Part shown: positions 18,582-28,285 of the stretch, piece after piece
Position numbering within the stretch: the stretch's first letter is position 1
Layout of the letters: every line of letters begins with the position of its first letter
Origin: Vibrio splendidus
GTDB lineage: Bacteria > Pseudomonadota > Gammaproteobacteria > Enterobacterales > Vibrionaceae
Length of the DNA stretch: 64,000 nt
Assembly: GCF_001557875.1 (NCBI RefSeq)
Contig: NZ_LNRF01000003.1
Location: forward strand, 310,001-374,000
Direction: 5' to 3'
Made by a program: the position numbers and the translations under genes
The notes under the pieces: model-generated
Seen by the model: only the letters and a program-made list of their open reading frames with translations
Told to the model about the DNA's origin: nothing
Databases searched by the model: none

Positions 18582-20027
18582 ATGACAGCTGAATTAAGAA
18601 AAACGAAAATCGTCACAACGCTAGGCCCTTCTACTGATAAAGGTAACGTGCTTGAAGAGATCATCAAAGCCGGTGCCAATATCGTCCGTATGAACTTCTC
18701 TCACGGCACCAGCGAAGACCATATCCAACGTGCAGAAAATGTCCGAGCGATAGCCAAAAGACTCGGCACTCAAATCGCCATTCTCGGGGACTTACAGGGT
18801 CCCAAGATTCGAGTATCGACATTCAAAGAAGGTAAGATCCAACTTGCTGTCGGTGATCTATTTACTCTCGACAGTAGCTTAGGTTTAAGTGAAGGCAACC
18901 AACAAGCGGTTGGCCTTGATTACAAAGAGCTACCTAACGACGTGTCAGCCGACGACATCTTGCTTCTCGACGATGGTCGGGTTCAACTGAAAGTAACCAA
19001 AGTGGAAGGCTGCCGTGTTCACACCGAAGTTATCATTGGTGGCCCACTATCAAATAACAAAGGCATCAATAAAAAAGGCGGTGGCCTTTCAGCAGAAGCG
19101 CTAACAGAAAAAGACAAGCGCGACATCGTCACCGCAGCACAAATCAAAGTGGATTACCTAGCCGTATCTTTCCCTCGCAATGGCGAAGACATGCACTACG
19201 CTCGTCAGCTTGCACGAGAAGCTGGCTTAGAAGCTCACCTCGTCGCAAAAGTGGAACGAGCAGAGACAGTCGCCACTGTTGAGAATATGGATGACATCAT
19301 AATGGCCTCAGATGTGGTCATGGTGGCTCGTGGTGACCTCGGAGTAGAAATTGGAGACCCAGAGTTGGTCGGTGTACAAAAACAGCTTATACGCCGTGCT
19401 AGAGCGCTTAACCGAACGGTGATCACCGCGACTCAAATGATGGAATCAATGATTTCTGCGCCAATGCCAACCCGTGCCGAAGTCATGGACGTTGCTAATG
19501 CGGTACTCGATGGCACCGACGCGGTGATGCTTTCAGGTGAAACTGCTGCGGGTGATTACCCAGTCGAAACCGTAAAATCAATGGCAGAAGTGTGTATTGG
19601 TGCTGAGAAGATGGCGGGGGTTAACCAATCTAATTACCGTATTGACCGCACCTTCGTTACCGCAGAGGAAACTGTTTCTATGGCGACCATCTACTCAGCA
19701 AACCATATGGAAGGCATTAAAGGTGTAGTCACTCTCACCGAGTCTGGCCGTACTGCCTTGATGATGTCTCGCTTAAGTGCTGACATGCCTATCTATGCGC
19801 TGTCTCGTAACGAAGGAACACTTAATCGCTGCACCTTGTACCGAGGTGTGACACCTATCTACTTTGAGACAGAGGCCGAAGACAGCTTTGATATTGCACT
19901 ATCAACCCTCACTTGCCTAAAAGAGAAAGGATACCTGAAGTTTGGTGACCTAGTGATCATCACTCAAGGCGACATTATGGATGTCGCAGGGTCAACCAAC
20001 TGTATGAGAATCTTGCCTGTCACTTAA
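18582..20027 (+). CDS. pykA: Pyruvate kinase (PykA type)
   Basis: Pyruvate kinase transfers phosphate from phosphoenolpyruvate to ADP, the last step of glycolysis. The 481-aa product aligns with E. coli PykA (480 aa), including [12 protein letters not shown] at the N-terminus, MNFSHG, the active-site VAKVERAE lysine/glutamate region, [10 protein letters not shown], and TATQMMESM. It resembles the AMP-activated type II isozyme (PykA) more than PykF. AGGAGT precedes the ATG, and a strong terminator follows. Confidence 0.95.
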   Translation: MTAELRKTKIVTTLGPSTDKGNVLEEIIKAGANIVRMNFSHGTSEDHIQRAENVRAIAKRLGTQIAILGDLQGPKIRVSTFKEGKIQLAVGDLFTLDSSLGLSEGNQQAVGLDYKELPNDVSADDILLLDDGRVQLKVTKVEGCRVHTEVIIGGPLSNNKGINKKGGGLSAEALTEKDKRDIVTAAQIKVDYLAVSFPRNGEDMHYARQLAREAGLEAHLVAKVERAETVATVENMDDIIMASDVVMVARGDLGVEIGDPELVGVQKQLIRRARALNRTVITATQMMESMISAPMPTRAEVMDVANAVLDGTDAVMLSGETAAGDYPVETVKSMAEVCIGAEKMAGVNQSNYRIDRTFVTAEETVSMATIYSANHMEGIKGVVTLTESGRTALMMSRLSADMPIYALSRNEGTLNRCTLYRGVTPIYFETEAEDSFDIALSTLTCLKEKGYLKFGDLVIITQGDIMDVAGSTNCMRILPVT

Positions 20028-20071
20028 TGTTTGACCGTAAGGCGAAGCGATTAGCATAATTTCAAAGGCAA

Positions 20072-20108
20072 AAAAGGGTTATTGAACCAAGTTCAATAAC
20101 CCTTTTTC
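20072..20108 (+). terminator. Terminator between pykA and the patatin gene
   Basis: A 16-bp hairpin (AAAAGGGTTATTGAAC with GTTCAATAACCCTTTT, 3-nt loop at 20088-20090) has a short T-run on its right, after an A-run on its left. It probably stops both convergent transcripts. Confidence 0.88.
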
Positions 20109-20188
20109 ATTTCAGAATACGACTCACTAACGATCGGGTTAAAACAGCATGATAAGCTAACTGCATACTAATTCATCAACTTCGAAAA

Positions 20189-21403
20189 TTACTTGCCAGC
20201 AGCAATGGTGGCTAACTGTGGCATGTGCGAATTACGAGCGTTTTCCGTTGACGTATAGGTTTCTACAAATCGGTGACCGGCTTCTAAGCCCAGCTCGTAA
20301 TCGTGCAACAGATCCTCTTTATCACTCATTAGTGAACTCGATTTCAGCGGCTGACTTGGCGCTATCTGGACAACAAACGCATCATCAGGTGGCGAATTCA
20401 AAAAGTCTTGTGTCAGTGAGTAAGTTTGGTAGTGCACCATCAGCATGTCAGCTAGCCCTGAATCAAACTTATCTCCGATTAAATGACTTAAGCGATAAAT
20501 ATCATCTGCACCAAATAGCCAGCGACCACCGTTCAGCAGGTCTAAATGCCCACGGTCACGCTTCTGCTCTTTTGAGCGCATAATTTGTTGTTGGAAGAAT
20601 GAGGTCCAGTCGGTTTTCCACTGCTCCACTTTCTGTTGCCAATGACCTTGAACACTGTCGAAAGACTCACGAAACCATTCCAGTTCTTCGGCGGATATCG
20701 GTTTGGGTGTTTTTATTGAAGGTTTATTCACCTGAGATCCGGCAAAATGTCCTTCCTCTTCCTCAACCACGGGCTCAGTACGAATCACGACAATGGAACG
20801 AGCTTGTCTGCGCCACGCTTCTTGAACCGGTATACATGCTGATACACCACCGTCCACATAAGCACTGTCACCAATAAAAATTTCGTCATTGTACAAACGA
20901 GGAATGGCGCAGGTCGCAATCATCACTTTGTACCAGTCATCGCCCAATAGTGGGAAGTAGTGGTCTCGTAAGTCTTTTGAACCCGTTACAGCCGCATAAA
21001 AATGGCGATCACCTAGCGTTTGTCGTCCTAAATCCAGATCGAGCTTATATGGGTAAGCCATAATTTGTTCTAGCGCCCATTCTAATCCTAGGTTCTTTCG
21101 GTGTCGTATATAGGAAAAGAGATTGAAAAATTCTGGTGAGGTTGTGAGGTCGAGAACAAAAGAACGGCCAAGGCCTTTATCACGGCACAGATAAGCGCAT
21201 AAGTTGAGAGCACCTGCTGAGGTACCAAAAAATTCGTCGAAGGGGTCAAAATTTGAGAGAAGAAAGGCATCCAGCACTCCAGAAGTAAAAATACTTCTCT
21301 GTCCGCCACCTTGAGCGACCAGTGCTGTTTTTCCAGCAATAAACTTAGCGTAATAATCCAAGTCTATTGCTGTATCAATATTGGTTATAATCCCACTATT
21401 CAT
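20189..21403 (-). CDS. Patatin-like phospholipase family protein
   Basis: The 404-aa protein has the patatin Ser-Asp dyad: oxyanion loop GGGQRS (32-37), nucleophile elbow GTSAG with S62, and a DGG motif with D184. The family hydrolyses acyl esters of lipids. The C-terminal 180 residues form an extra charged helical region that is shared by a subgroup of bacterial patatins but has no assigned role that I know. There is no signal peptide or membrane helix. A candidate 29-aa membrane peptide is encoded 41 bp upstream on the same strand. Confidence 0.88.
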   Translation of the reverse strand: MNSGIITNIDTAIDLDYYAKFIAGKTALVAQGGGQRSIFTSGVLDAFLLSNFDPFDEFFGTSAGALNLCAYLCRDKGLGRSFVLDLTTSPEFFNLFSYIRHRKNLGLEWALEQIMAYPYKLDLDLGRQTLGDRHFYAAVTGSKDLRDHYFPLLGDDWYKVMIATCAIPRLYNDEIFIGDSAYVDGGVSACIPVQEAWRRQARSIVVIRTEPVVEEEEGHFAGSQVNKPSIKTPKPISAEELEWFRESFDSVQGHWQQKVEQWKTDWTSFFQQQIMRSKEQKRDRGHLDLLNGGRWLFGADDIYRLSHLIGDKFDSGLADMLMVHYQTYSLTQDFLNSPPDDAFVVQIAPSQPLKSSSLMSDKEDLLHDYELGLEAGHRFVETYTSTENARNSHMPQLATIAAGK

Positions 21404-21444
21404 TATTCCCTGAGCATAAAAACTCAGCCTCGCAATAGATGGTA

Positions 21445-21534
21445 TTAGCTACCAATTGCAATAAAGCCAAATGAAAGAATGATTGTGTAGATAAACGCTG
21501 TTATTTGTAGAGCATTTTTCAGATTATGGTCCAT
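21445..21534 (-). CDS. Candidate small membrane protein, 29 aa
   Basis: Minus-strand ATG at 21534 opens 29 codons ending in TAA at 21445. The ribosome-binding site is good (GAGGTG, about 4 nt before the ATG). The peptide starts MDHNLKNALQ and the rest (ITAFIYTIILSFGFIAIGS) is one uninterrupted hydrophobic segment long enough to cross a membrane. It lies 41 bp upstream of the patatin gene and on the same strand, so the two may be co-transcribed. I recognise no family. The composition and ribosome-binding site make it more likely real than chance. Confidence 0.55.
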   Translation of the reverse strand: MDHNLKNALQITAFIYTIILSFGFIAIGS

Positions 21535-21679
21535 AGACACCTCTGGCTTATTATTAATTTGTCGAGTCTCTATTTAAGTACTATCAGGTGTGTGAAGTAT
21601 CTTCAAGAATCGTTGAAATTAGTCGCACAATATTGATGTAACCATCACAATTAGTAAGTGTATGGACAAGGATATACTC

Positions 21680-22273
21680 ATGAATAACAAAGCAAATATG
21701 ATGGCACTGGTTACGCTTCTTTCCATTTCAAGCGCGAATGCTTCGCCGGAAATCATCATTACTCCAATGGTGGGTTATACTGGCGGCGGTAGTGTCGAAG
21801 ACCAGGATGGTAAAACTTATGACATGAAAGGCTCTGAAAACTACACTTTTGCAATTGAAACGCCACTTGAAAAAGGACGCATCGGATTTTTCTATTCCAA
21901 TCAGAGATCTGAGTTGGAAACACTCAACTTGAGCTCTTCCATCCAATACCTGCACTTTCAAAGCAGCATCTACTACCCTGCTTCTCCTGTGTTGTCCGGC
22001 TATCTAGGGCTAGGTCTTGGGGCGTCTTACGTTGATGTTGACTGGGCGAAAGATAAGTATGGATTCTCCACCTCTATCTTTGGTGGTTTAGAGTACAAAT
22101 TGAGTGACAACTTAGCTTTAAACACTCAAATCCGCTGGCTAGGCACAGTTGTCGATAACGACACATCCGGTGTTTGTAGTGTACCGAGCACAGGGCAAGA
22201 CTGCATTATCCGCTTTGATACCGATTGGATGAACCAATTCCAGGCCAATATCGGGCTGAGTTTTACTTTCTAA
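21680..22273 (+). CDS. Small outer-membrane beta-barrel protein
   Basis: A 197-aa protein starting at ATG 21680, which has AAGGA at 8-nt spacing; an upstream in-frame ATG at 21662 has no ribosome-binding site. Residues 1-21 form a signal peptide (cleavage after SSANA). The mature part shows alternating strands, an aromatic-rich pattern and a C-terminal GLSFTF, which mark an outer-membrane barrel of about eight strands. A cysteine pair (CSVPSTGQDC) sits in a late loop. Related to generic OmpW/OmpA-like barrels of Vibrio; the function is unknown. Confidence 0.75.
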   Translation: MNNKANMMALVTLLSISSANASPEIIITPMVGYTGGGSVEDQDGKTYDMKGSENYTFAIETPLEKGRIGFFYSNQRSELETLNLSSSIQYLHFQSSIYYPASPVLSGYLGLGLGASYVDVDWAKDKYGFSTSIFGGLEYKLSDNLALNTQIRWLGTVVDNDTSGVCSVPSTGQDCIIRFDTDWMNQFQANIGLSFTF

Positions 22274-22329
22274 GTCAAAGCCTGTTCTCAAGCGAAATGA
22301 GTGAGAAGAAATAAGGGTGTCTGATGAAA

Positions 22330-22364
22330 CGACAAAGCCAGCTAAATGCTGGCTTTGTCGTTAT
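22330..22364. terminator. Terminator between the two convergent small barrel genes
   Basis: CGACAAAGCCAGC (22330-22342) pairs perfectly with GCTGGCTTTGTCG (22348-22360) around loop TAAAT. The T-tract is modest on the plus strand (TTATT) and weak on the minus strand. Confidence 0.75.
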
Positions 22365-22385
22365 TAAAACGTTTTTTACTTCGAG

Positions 22386-22790
22386 TTAGAACTTGTAGGT
22401 AACACCCAGAGCACCACCTACTTGCAACTCAACCCCTCTGTACATGTCAAGCTCAGGGTGAACTTGCGCGTAAGCATTCCAACCTTCATAGAAGTTAACC
22501 TTCACGCCTAACGGCAAGCGTAAACCAAAGTCATCATTCCATTCAGCCCAAGCACCAGCACCCACATACCAGCTCAGCGGAGCTTCAGTCTCGAACTGAC
22601 CACGCTTCCAGATGTAGTCAAATGCAGCACCGTCATTGCCAATCGTAGCACGGTATTTCTGATCAAATTCCACAACGACACTCAGGTCTTGGTCAATGGC
22701 AAGTCCAACTTCCAAAGCTGGAGCTTCAGAAGCGTGAACAAAAGAGGCTACACTGCAGCACATAAGGCCGATCAAGTAACGATGTTTCAT
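22386..22790 (-). CDS. Small secreted, barrel-like hypothetical protein
   Basis: A 134-aa protein with a signal peptide (residues 1-20, cleavage after VHA) and a mature region of short amphipathic strands ending in VTYKF, the terminal aromatic of outer-membrane proteins. At about 114 mature residues it is short for a complete eight-stranded barrel, so it may be a minimal barrel or a periplasmic protein. It is rich in Trp and acidic residues. I recognise no named family. It is convergent with another barrel gene. Confidence 0.7.
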   Translation of the reverse strand: MKHRYLIGLMCCSVASFVHASEAPALEVGLAIDQDLSVVVEFDQKYRATIGNDGAAFDYIWKRGQFETEAPLSWYVGAGAWAEWNDDFGLRLPLGVKVNFYEGWNAYAQVHPELDMYRGVELQVGGALGVTYKF

Positions 22791-22973
22791 AATATTCTCA
22801 GACTGTATTTAAAAAACGGAAGTCTACTGGAATCTCAGCAAAAGGTGTCATCGCTAGGTAAAAGATAAAAGACACGAAAAATTTGGGAACGACCATCAAA
22901 TGATCGAGTTGATCGGTAACTCTCTGAGTTAGAGGGGGTTAGACGCGGAAAGGCCTTTCATAGAGCAGAAAAC

Positions 22974-23000
22974 AAAAAAGGAGGCCTTTCGGCCTCCTTT
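22974..23000 (-). terminator. Intrinsic terminator of ptsG
   Basis: AAAGGAGGCC (22977-22986) and GGCCTCCTTT (22991-23000) form a 10-bp stem with loop TTTC. On the minus strand it is followed by TTTTTTGTTTT, just after the ptsG stop. Confidence 0.9.
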
Positions 23001-23020
23001 CAATTTATTGAATCAGTGAA

Positions 23021-24451
23021 TTAACCGTTGTTACGGATCCACTCATCCATGTCTGTCTTAAGGTTGTCAGACTTAGTACCGAAGATAGCTTGTACGCCAC
23101 CAGCAACTACAACAACACCTGCAGCGCCTAGTTTCTTCAGTTTGTCTTGGTCAACAAGAGCTGTATCAGCTACTGCAACACGTAGACGAGTAATACAAGC
23201 GTCAAGACCAGTGATGTTCGCTTTGCCACCGAATGCAGCAACTAGCTCACCAGCAAGTTCAGAACCAGTCGCAACTGACTCTTCTTCCGTCTCGTCTTCA
23301 CGGCCTGGAGTTTTAAGGTCTAGAGCTTTAATCACAGTGCGGAATACGATGTAGTAAATTGCAGCGTAAGCAATACCACATACAACCATTAGGCCCATCT
23401 TAGACGCGTTGCCAGATAGAACTAGGAAGTCGATTAGACCGTGTGAGAAAGATGTACCGTGTACAAAACCTAGAGTGTTCGCAAGAACGTAAGCAGAGCC
23501 AGCTAGTAGAGCGTGGATTGCGTACAGAACAGGAGCAACGAATAGGAATGAGAATTCAATTGGTTCAGTGATACCCGTTAGGAATGAAGTCAACGCAGCA
23601 GAAGCCATGATGCCCATTACTTTAGCGCGGTTTTCAGGCTTAGCTGAGTGTGCAATCGCGATTGCAGCAGCAGGTAGACCGAACATCTTGAACATGTAAC
23701 CACCAGCTAGCTGACCGAAGCCATTGCCCGCTGCACGAGATGCGTCATCAGCAACTAGGTAACAAGTAAGAACACCGTTTTGAGTTTCGCCAGCAGCGTT
23801 TACACAAGTACCAGCTTCAAAGAAGAAAGGTACGTTCCAAACGTGGTGAAGACCAAATGGAATCAGAGAACGCTCAACGATACCGTAGATACCAAACGCC
23901 ACTTGTGGGTTTTGGTGAGCAGCCCAATCAGAGAACGCAGAGATAGCGCCGCCAACTGGTGGCCATACTACAGATAGTAGGATTGCTAGACCGATCGCAG
24001 AGAAACCTGTGATGATTGGCACAGCACGCTTACCAGCGAAGAAGCCAAGGTACTCTGGTAGTTGAATACGGAAGAAACGGTTGAATGCCCAAGCAGCAAC
24101 ACCACCGACTAGGATACCACCTAGTACACCAGTATCGATTTTATCAACGCCCATTACACCAGCCATTACGCCAAGTGTAGCAGTCATGATGCCGTAACCA
24201 ACGATAGCTGCTAGACCAGCCACACCATCGTTGTTAGTAAAGCCAAGTGCAACACCTACTGCGAACAGTAGTGCCATTTGACCAAATACTGAACCACCAG
24301 CTTGTTCCATTAAGTTTGAAACGATTTCTGGAATGAAAGGAAGATCTGCTGCACCGACACCTAGCAAAATACCCGCAACTGGTAAAACTGATACTGGAAG
24401 CATCAGAGACTTACCAACTTTCTGCAGGCTAGCAAAAAGGTTCTTAAACAT
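23021..24451 (-). CDS. ptsG: Glucose-specific PTS transporter subunit IIBC
   Basis: PtsG imports glucose and phosphorylates it to glucose 6-phosphate, taking phosphate from EIIA-Glc. The 476-aa product has the membrane IIC domain (about residues 1-375, including the EPIEFSFLF signature of the substrate site) and a C-terminal IIB domain with the phosphorylated Cys C419 ([10 protein letters not shown]). It equals E. coli PtsG in length. The gene for its likely repressor, Mlc, is nearby, and a possible Mlc operator lies about 270-285 bp upstream of the start. Confidence 0.95.
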   Translation of the reverse strand: MFKNLFASLQKVGKSLMLPVSVLPVAGILLGVGAADLPFIPEIVSNLMEQAGGSVFGQMALLFAVGVALGFTNNDGVAGLAAIVGYGIMTATLGVMAGVMGVDKIDTGVLGGILVGGVAAWAFNRFFRIQLPEYLGFFAGKRAVPIITGFSAIGLAILLSVVWPPVGGAISAFSDWAAHQNPQVAFGIYGIVERSLIPFGLHHVWNVPFFFEAGTCVNAAGETQNGVLTCYLVADDASRAAGNGFGQLAGGYMFKMFGLPAAAIAIAHSAKPENRAKVMGIMASAALTSFLTGITEPIEFSFLFVAPVLYAIHALLAGSAYVLANTLGFVHGTSFSHGLIDFLVLSGNASKMGLMVVCGIAYAAIYYIVFRTVIKALDLKTPGREDETEEESVATGSELAGELVAAFGGKANITGLDACITRLRVAVADTALVDQDKLKKLGAAGVVVVAGGVQAIFGTKSDNLKTDMDEWIRNNG

Positions 24452-24853
24452 GTTTATGCTCCTGATAAAGATAAAATAATTATATGGGTTCTAACGGCAC
24501 ACCCCCGTAGCCTATATGTTAGCACCCAGTGAAAATGTAACCATGTATTGCATTATATTTTCTGCCGCTAAATATATATTGATGGGGAACTAACTTTCTA
24601 GTCACTTACGAAATTTAGTTTCAAAACACGTCTTGGATCACATGTCAAATCTAGAAATGCAATGCTTTACAAACGTTTAATTCATTGAAATTAATGGGTA
24701 TTTTTCTTTAAGCTTATTATTTTACTGGGTAAATAAAATAGGAGCTAATGTTATTTTTAGTAACAAAATTACAAATGTTATAAATAGCCATCTCAAGTTC
24801 AACATAATTAGTAAACATTAAAAAAAAAAGCATTTTTGGTGATCAAAAACACA
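24452..24853. other. ptsG upstream region (402 bp)
   Basis: This A/T-rich region carries the ptsG promoter and leader. It contains a Mlc/NagC-like operator at 24717-24736 and a small hairpin TTTTTG/CAAAAA at 24833-24849. On the plus strand an 11-codon ORF preceded by AGGAG (ATG at 24748) and the bidirectional terminator at 24853-24880 would allow a short plus-strand RNA, but there is no other support for it. I see no good CRP site. Confidence 0.4.
24717..24736. promoter_or_regulatory. Possible Mlc/NagC-type operator upstream of ptsG
   Basis: TTATTT-N8-AAATAA (24717-24722 and 24731-24736) fits the TTATTT/AAATAA half-sites known for Mlc and NagC operators, and from memory resembles the enteric ptsG operator. 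It lies about 270 bp upstream of the ptsG ATG, so a long leader or a distal site is implied. The region is A/T-rich, so chance occurrence is possible. Confidence 0.4.
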
Positions 24854-24880
24854 AAAAGGGAGCTTTCGCTCCCTTTTATT
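24853..24880. terminator. Terminator at the end of the fab-holB-ycfH operon
   Basis: AAAAGGGAGC (24854-24863) and GCTCCCTTTT (24868-24877) form a 10-bp stem with loop TTTC. On the minus strand it is followed by TGTGTTTTTG. It also has a T-run on the plus strand. Confidence 0.88.
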
Positions 24881-24895
24881 TGTTTACTTCGTTTT

Positions 24896-25663
24896 TTATC
24901 GCAAAAAAAGTTTTTGATAATTTTTGGTTGTTTGTTCAGCAACCTCTTTCATTGACAAGCCTTTCAATTGTGCAATGTAGGCTGCGACTTCTACGACATA
25001 TGCAGGCTGATTCTGCTTACCACGATATGGAATTGGCGCCAAATATGGGGAATCTGTCTCAATCAATAGCCTATCGAGAGGAAGCTTCCTAACAACTTCT
25101 TTGAGTTCTGTTGCTTGTTTGAAGGTCACAATACCTGAAATTGAGATATAAAAGCCTAGCTCGATTGCCGCTTCAGCGAACGCTTGATCTTCAGTAAAGC
25201 AGTGAATCACACCACCACACTTCTCAGCTCCACCATCACGTAAAATAGCCAATGTGTCTTCACGTGCGTTACGAGTATGGATGATCAAAGGTTTATTAAG
25301 CTCAACGGCCAATTCAACATGCTGCTTAAATCGTAGCTGTTGTAGCTCTGCAGTCTCTGGTTGGTAGTGATAATCTAAACCTGTCTCACCAATCGCTACA
25401 ACCTTGGGATTGCTCGCGTACTCACGCATTGTCTCTAGGCAGAAATCACTTTCAACATCGAGAGGATGAACGCCACAGGAGGCTTTGACGTTATCAAACG
25501 GCGAGATCATCTCGAGCATGTTTTCAAACGAATCTAGTGTCACACCGACAGAAAGCAATTGGTTTACATTGGCAGCCTTCGCCTTGTTAACTACATCTTC
25601 TACGCTGGTGTGTAAATCTTGGTAATCCAGTTTGTCTAAGTGACAGTGGGAATCTACGAACAT
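24896..25663 (-). CDS. ycfH: TatD-family metal-dependent hydrolase YcfH
   Basis: A 255-aa TatD-type TIM-barrel hydrolase (putative DNase or deoxyribonuclease-like) with metal ligands in DSHCHLD at the N-terminus, GVHPL, GETGLDYHY, HTRNA, IHCFTE and ETDSPYLAP. I start at ATG 25663 (MFVDSHCHLD), which overlaps the end of holB by 10 bp and has GAGGA just upstream; the longer frame adds nine residues absent from the family. E. coli YcfH has 265 aa. It closes the operon after holB, as in enterics. The in vivo substrate is not established. Confidence 0.92.
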   Translation of the reverse strand: MFVDSHCHLDKLDYQDLHTSVEDVVNKAKAANVNQLLSVGVTLDSFENMLEMISPFDNVKASCGVHPLDVESDFCLETMREYASNPKVVAIGETGLDYHYQPETAELQQLRFKQHVELAVELNKPLIIHTRNAREDTLAILRDGGAEKCGGVIHCFTEDQAFAEAAIELGFYISISGIVTFKQATELKEVVRKLPLDRLLIETDSPYLAPIPYRGKQNQPAYVVEVAAYIAQLKGLSMKEVAEQTTKNYQKLFLR

Positions 25664-26619
25664 GTTTCCTCGCAAGTGGCTATTAGCCAATTCATTATGA
25701 GTAGCTCCGTATTGAGCCCAGGGTGTTGCTTTAACTGCTCAATCAATATCAGCAGTTTATTCGATGCTGCATAAGCACTTTGATAAGACATCACCTCACA
25801 CAGTGCTTTTGCACTCGGAGTAATAGCTTGGTTCGCCAAACCAAAATGCAGCTTCTGTACATCCGACAATAAATGCCAAAGCCAGCCAAGTTGAATTAAA
25901 GGGTCTTTGCTAAGCTCTGTAGAGAACTTTAGCATGTCAGGTTGAGTGCCTTTTATCACATTCACAAAGCCATCGAGCGCTTTTGTTGATGCTTCAACGC
26001 CATCTTGCTCAAACATCGCTTTTGCTTTTAAAGGCGCGTTGTCATTGAGTGCTAAAATATACTGCGGTACCGCTTTGCCCACTTCCCCATCTAACCACGC
26101 AGAACCCGCCTCTAACTGCGGGCTAACCACATTGAATTGCTGACAACGGCTGATAATAGTCGGCATTAAGCGATTACTGTTGCGAGTAGACAGAATGAAA
26201 ATACACTTGCTTGATGGCTCTTCCAGAGTTTTCAGTAGTGCATTGGAAGCCGATTCGTTCATTGCTTCAGCAGGGGCAAGCAAGATAACGCGCAAACCAC
26301 CTAACTGAGAAGACTCTTGAGCCCAGCGGTTACTAGCACGTACTTGATCAACCGTGATCGACTTACCTTCTTTTTCTGGTGAGATCACATGAAAATCAGG
26401 GTGACTGCCCGACTTCATTAATTCGCAGCTGTGGCAAAACCCGCACGACTCGCTTTCATAATTCGTGCACATCAATGCGTCGGTAAGTTGGCTAATCAAC
26501 GCATCAACGCCGAGCCCTTCCGGTGCATTAACAATCACAGAGTTAGGGAAACGCTCCGCATCGAGACTTTTTTTCCACTCACTCCATACCGGGGTGAGCC
26601 AAGAATACACTTCAGCCAT
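25654..26619 (-). CDS. holB: DNA polymerase III delta-prime subunit
   Basis: HolB is part of the clamp loader that places the beta sliding clamp on primed DNA. The 321-aa protein shows the zinc module CGFCHSCELMKSGSHPDF and the sensor region SNALLKTLEEPSSKCIFIL-type sequence, with the SRC motif (IISRCQQF). Delta-prime lacks a functional Walker A, consistent with GLGVDAL here. It lies 6 bp after tmk and overlaps ycfH, so it is co-translated in the operon. Confidence 0.95.
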   Translation of the reverse strand: MAEVYSWLTPVWSEWKKSLDAERFPNSVIVNAPEGLGVDALISQLTDALMCTNYESESCGFCHSCELMKSGSHPDFHVISPEKEGKSITVDQVRASNRWAQESSQLGGLRVILLAPAEAMNESASNALLKTLEEPSSKCIFILSTRNSNRLMPTIISRCQQFNVVSPQLEAGSAWLDGEVGKAVPQYILALNDNAPLKAKAMFEQDGVEASTKALDGFVNVIKGTQPDMLKFSTELSKDPLIQLGWLWHLLSDVQKLHFGLANQAITPSAKALCEVMSYQSAYAASNKLLILIEQLKQHPGLNTELLIMNWLIATCEETCS

Positions 26620-26625
26620 GACTAC

Positions 26626-27258
26626 CTACTGTTTGTCGAGCCAAGCAGTTAACGCGACTTTAATATCAGCGGCTACTTGCTCAATTTCTTGCTGCGCATT
26701 AATCACAAATACAGAATCATCTTGTTCTGCAATTTCTAAATAGCGCTCACGCGTGCGGTCGAAAAATGAGATGTCCATTTTTTCAATTCGATCAAGCTCA
26801 CCACGGCCTCTAGCACGCTCTAGCCCTACTCTAGGGTCTAGGTCCAAATATAGCGTTAGATCGGGTTTAAAGCCGCCTAGCGTGGTTGCTTTCAGTGATT
26901 CCATAGTCGTGCGTGCTATCTGACGACCACCACCTTGGTAAGCCTGTGAAGACATATCATGACGATCACCCAAGACCCATTTACCACTGTCGAGTGCGGG
27001 CTTGATGACGTTCTCTACTAATTGAACTCGTGCTGCGTACATCAGCAGCAATTCAGTCATGTCTTGAAGCTTCTCGCCTTCGTGCTCTTCTTTAACCAAT
27101 GAGCGCATCTTTTCAGCTAAGACTGTACCACCCGGCTCGCGAGTATTAACAATATCCTCAACACCCGACGCTTTTAATGTCTCAACGATGGCATTGATTG
27201 CTGTGCTTTTGCCAGCGCCTTCAAGGCCTTCAACCACGATAAATTTTGACTGATTCAT
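26626..27258 (-). CDS. tmk: Thymidylate kinase
   Basis: Phosphorylates dTMP to dTDP for DNA synthesis. The 210-aa product has the P-loop GLEGAGKST (11-19), the DR(Y/H) motif region [18 protein letters not shown], and the LID region [12 protein letters not shown] with arginines. Length is normal (213 aa in E. coli). It sits between mltG (10-bp gap) and holB (6-bp gap) in the conserved operon. Confidence 0.96.
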   Translation of the reverse strand: MNQSKFIVVEGLEGAGKSTAINAIVETLKASGVEDIVNTREPGGTVLAEKMRSLVKEEHEGEKLQDMTELLLMYAARVQLVENVIKPALDSGKWVLGDRHDMSSQAYQGGGRQIARTTMESLKATTLGGFKPDLTLYLDLDPRVGLERARGRGELDRIEKMDISFFDRTRERYLEIAEQDDSVFVINAQQEIEQVAADIKVALTAWLDKQ

Positions 27259-27268
27259 AATTATTTCT

Positions 27269-28285
27269 TTATCTGTTTTTTCTTAATTGCTTTAAGTAAG
27301 CTCGTACTGCACGGTTATGCTCAGTCAAACTCTTTGAAAATACGTGACCACCTGTTCCACTCGCAACGAAATACAAGTAGTTGCTCTTCTCTGGATTCAA
27401 CGCCGCATTGATCGATGCTTTGCCTGCCATAGCGATAGGTGTCGGTGGCAAGCCACTCATTGTATAGGTGTTGTATGGCGTTGGTGTGCGTAAGTCTTTC
27501 TTACGGATGTTGCCATCGTAGCTGTCACCCATGCCGTAGATAACCGTTGGATCAGTTTGCAAACGCATACGCTTGTTCAGACGGTTAACGAACACAGAAG
27601 AGACGCGCTCACGTTCTGATGCAACAGCAGTCTCTTTCTCAATGATAGACGCAAGAATTAATGCTTCGTATGGCGACTTAAGAGGAAGCTTATCCGCTCG
27701 ATTTTCCCACTCTTCATTCACCACGCTCATTAGATCTCGATGCGCGCGCTTCAGCAAATCTAAATCAGTTGTGCCGTAGGTGTAGTGATACGTTTCGGCT
27801 AAGAAAAGGCCTTCTAGCTTTTCGTTTTCAATACCTAACTTTTCAGCGATCTCTTTTTCAGAGACACCGTCCAACGTCTGTTGAATGAATTCGTTGTCTT
27901 TTAGTTGAACAAGCCATTCGTCAAAACGACTGCCTTCAACAAAGGTAATGGTAAACTGGTGCTCTTTCCCTTCAACAAGCACCTGTAGCGCCTGCTCTAA
28001 GGTTAAACCCGGTTCAAGCAGGAAAGTACCCGCTTTTACGTCTACAAGCTCAGGATGTAACTTACGGATTAATTTCTCGTAAGGAGAAGCCTCAAAAAGC
28101 CCCTCGTTAATCAACTGCGCGAGAACACGGTTAAAGCTGCTACCTGAAGCAACGGTAACCACCTGCGGTTTTTCTAATTGAATAACTTGTTTCAGGTTAT
28201 CTTGTGCTTGGTTGTATACATAAAAACCAGCAGCACCGGCTGCGATTAGGCACAAGATAATAAAAATAAATAACTTTTTGATCAC
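27269..28285 (-). CDS. mltG: Endolytic murein transglycosylase MltG
   Basis: MltG (YceG) cleaves nascent glycan strands in the periplasm and helps set their length. The 338-aa protein has one N-terminal membrane segment (about residues 4-23), a LysM-like region, and the YceG domain with the catalytic Glu in [15 protein letters not shown]. The 4-bp overlap with pabC suggests translational coupling. Length matches E. coli YceG (340 aa). Confidence 0.95.
   Translation of the reverse strand: MIKKLFIFIILCLIAAGAAGFYVYNQAQDNLKQVIQLEKPQVVTVASGSSFNRVLAQLINEGLFEASPYEKLIRKLHPELVDVKAGTFLLEPGLTLEQALQVLVEGKEHQFTITFVEGSRFDEWLVQLKDNEFIQQTLDGVSEKEIAEKLGIENEKLEGLFLAETYHYTYGTTDLDLLKRAHRDLMSVVNEEWENRADKLPLKSPYEALILASIIEKETAVASERERVSSVFVNRLNKRMRLQTDPTVIYGMGDSYDGNIRKKDLRTPTPYNTYTMSGLPPTPIAMAGKASINAALNPEKSNYLYFVASGTGGHVFSKSLTEHNRAVRAYLKQLRKNR

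Noticed and set aside
24635..24660. Possible CRP site upstream of ptsG
   Set aside because: Only one half (ATCACA) matches; the other half, at the required distance, does not.
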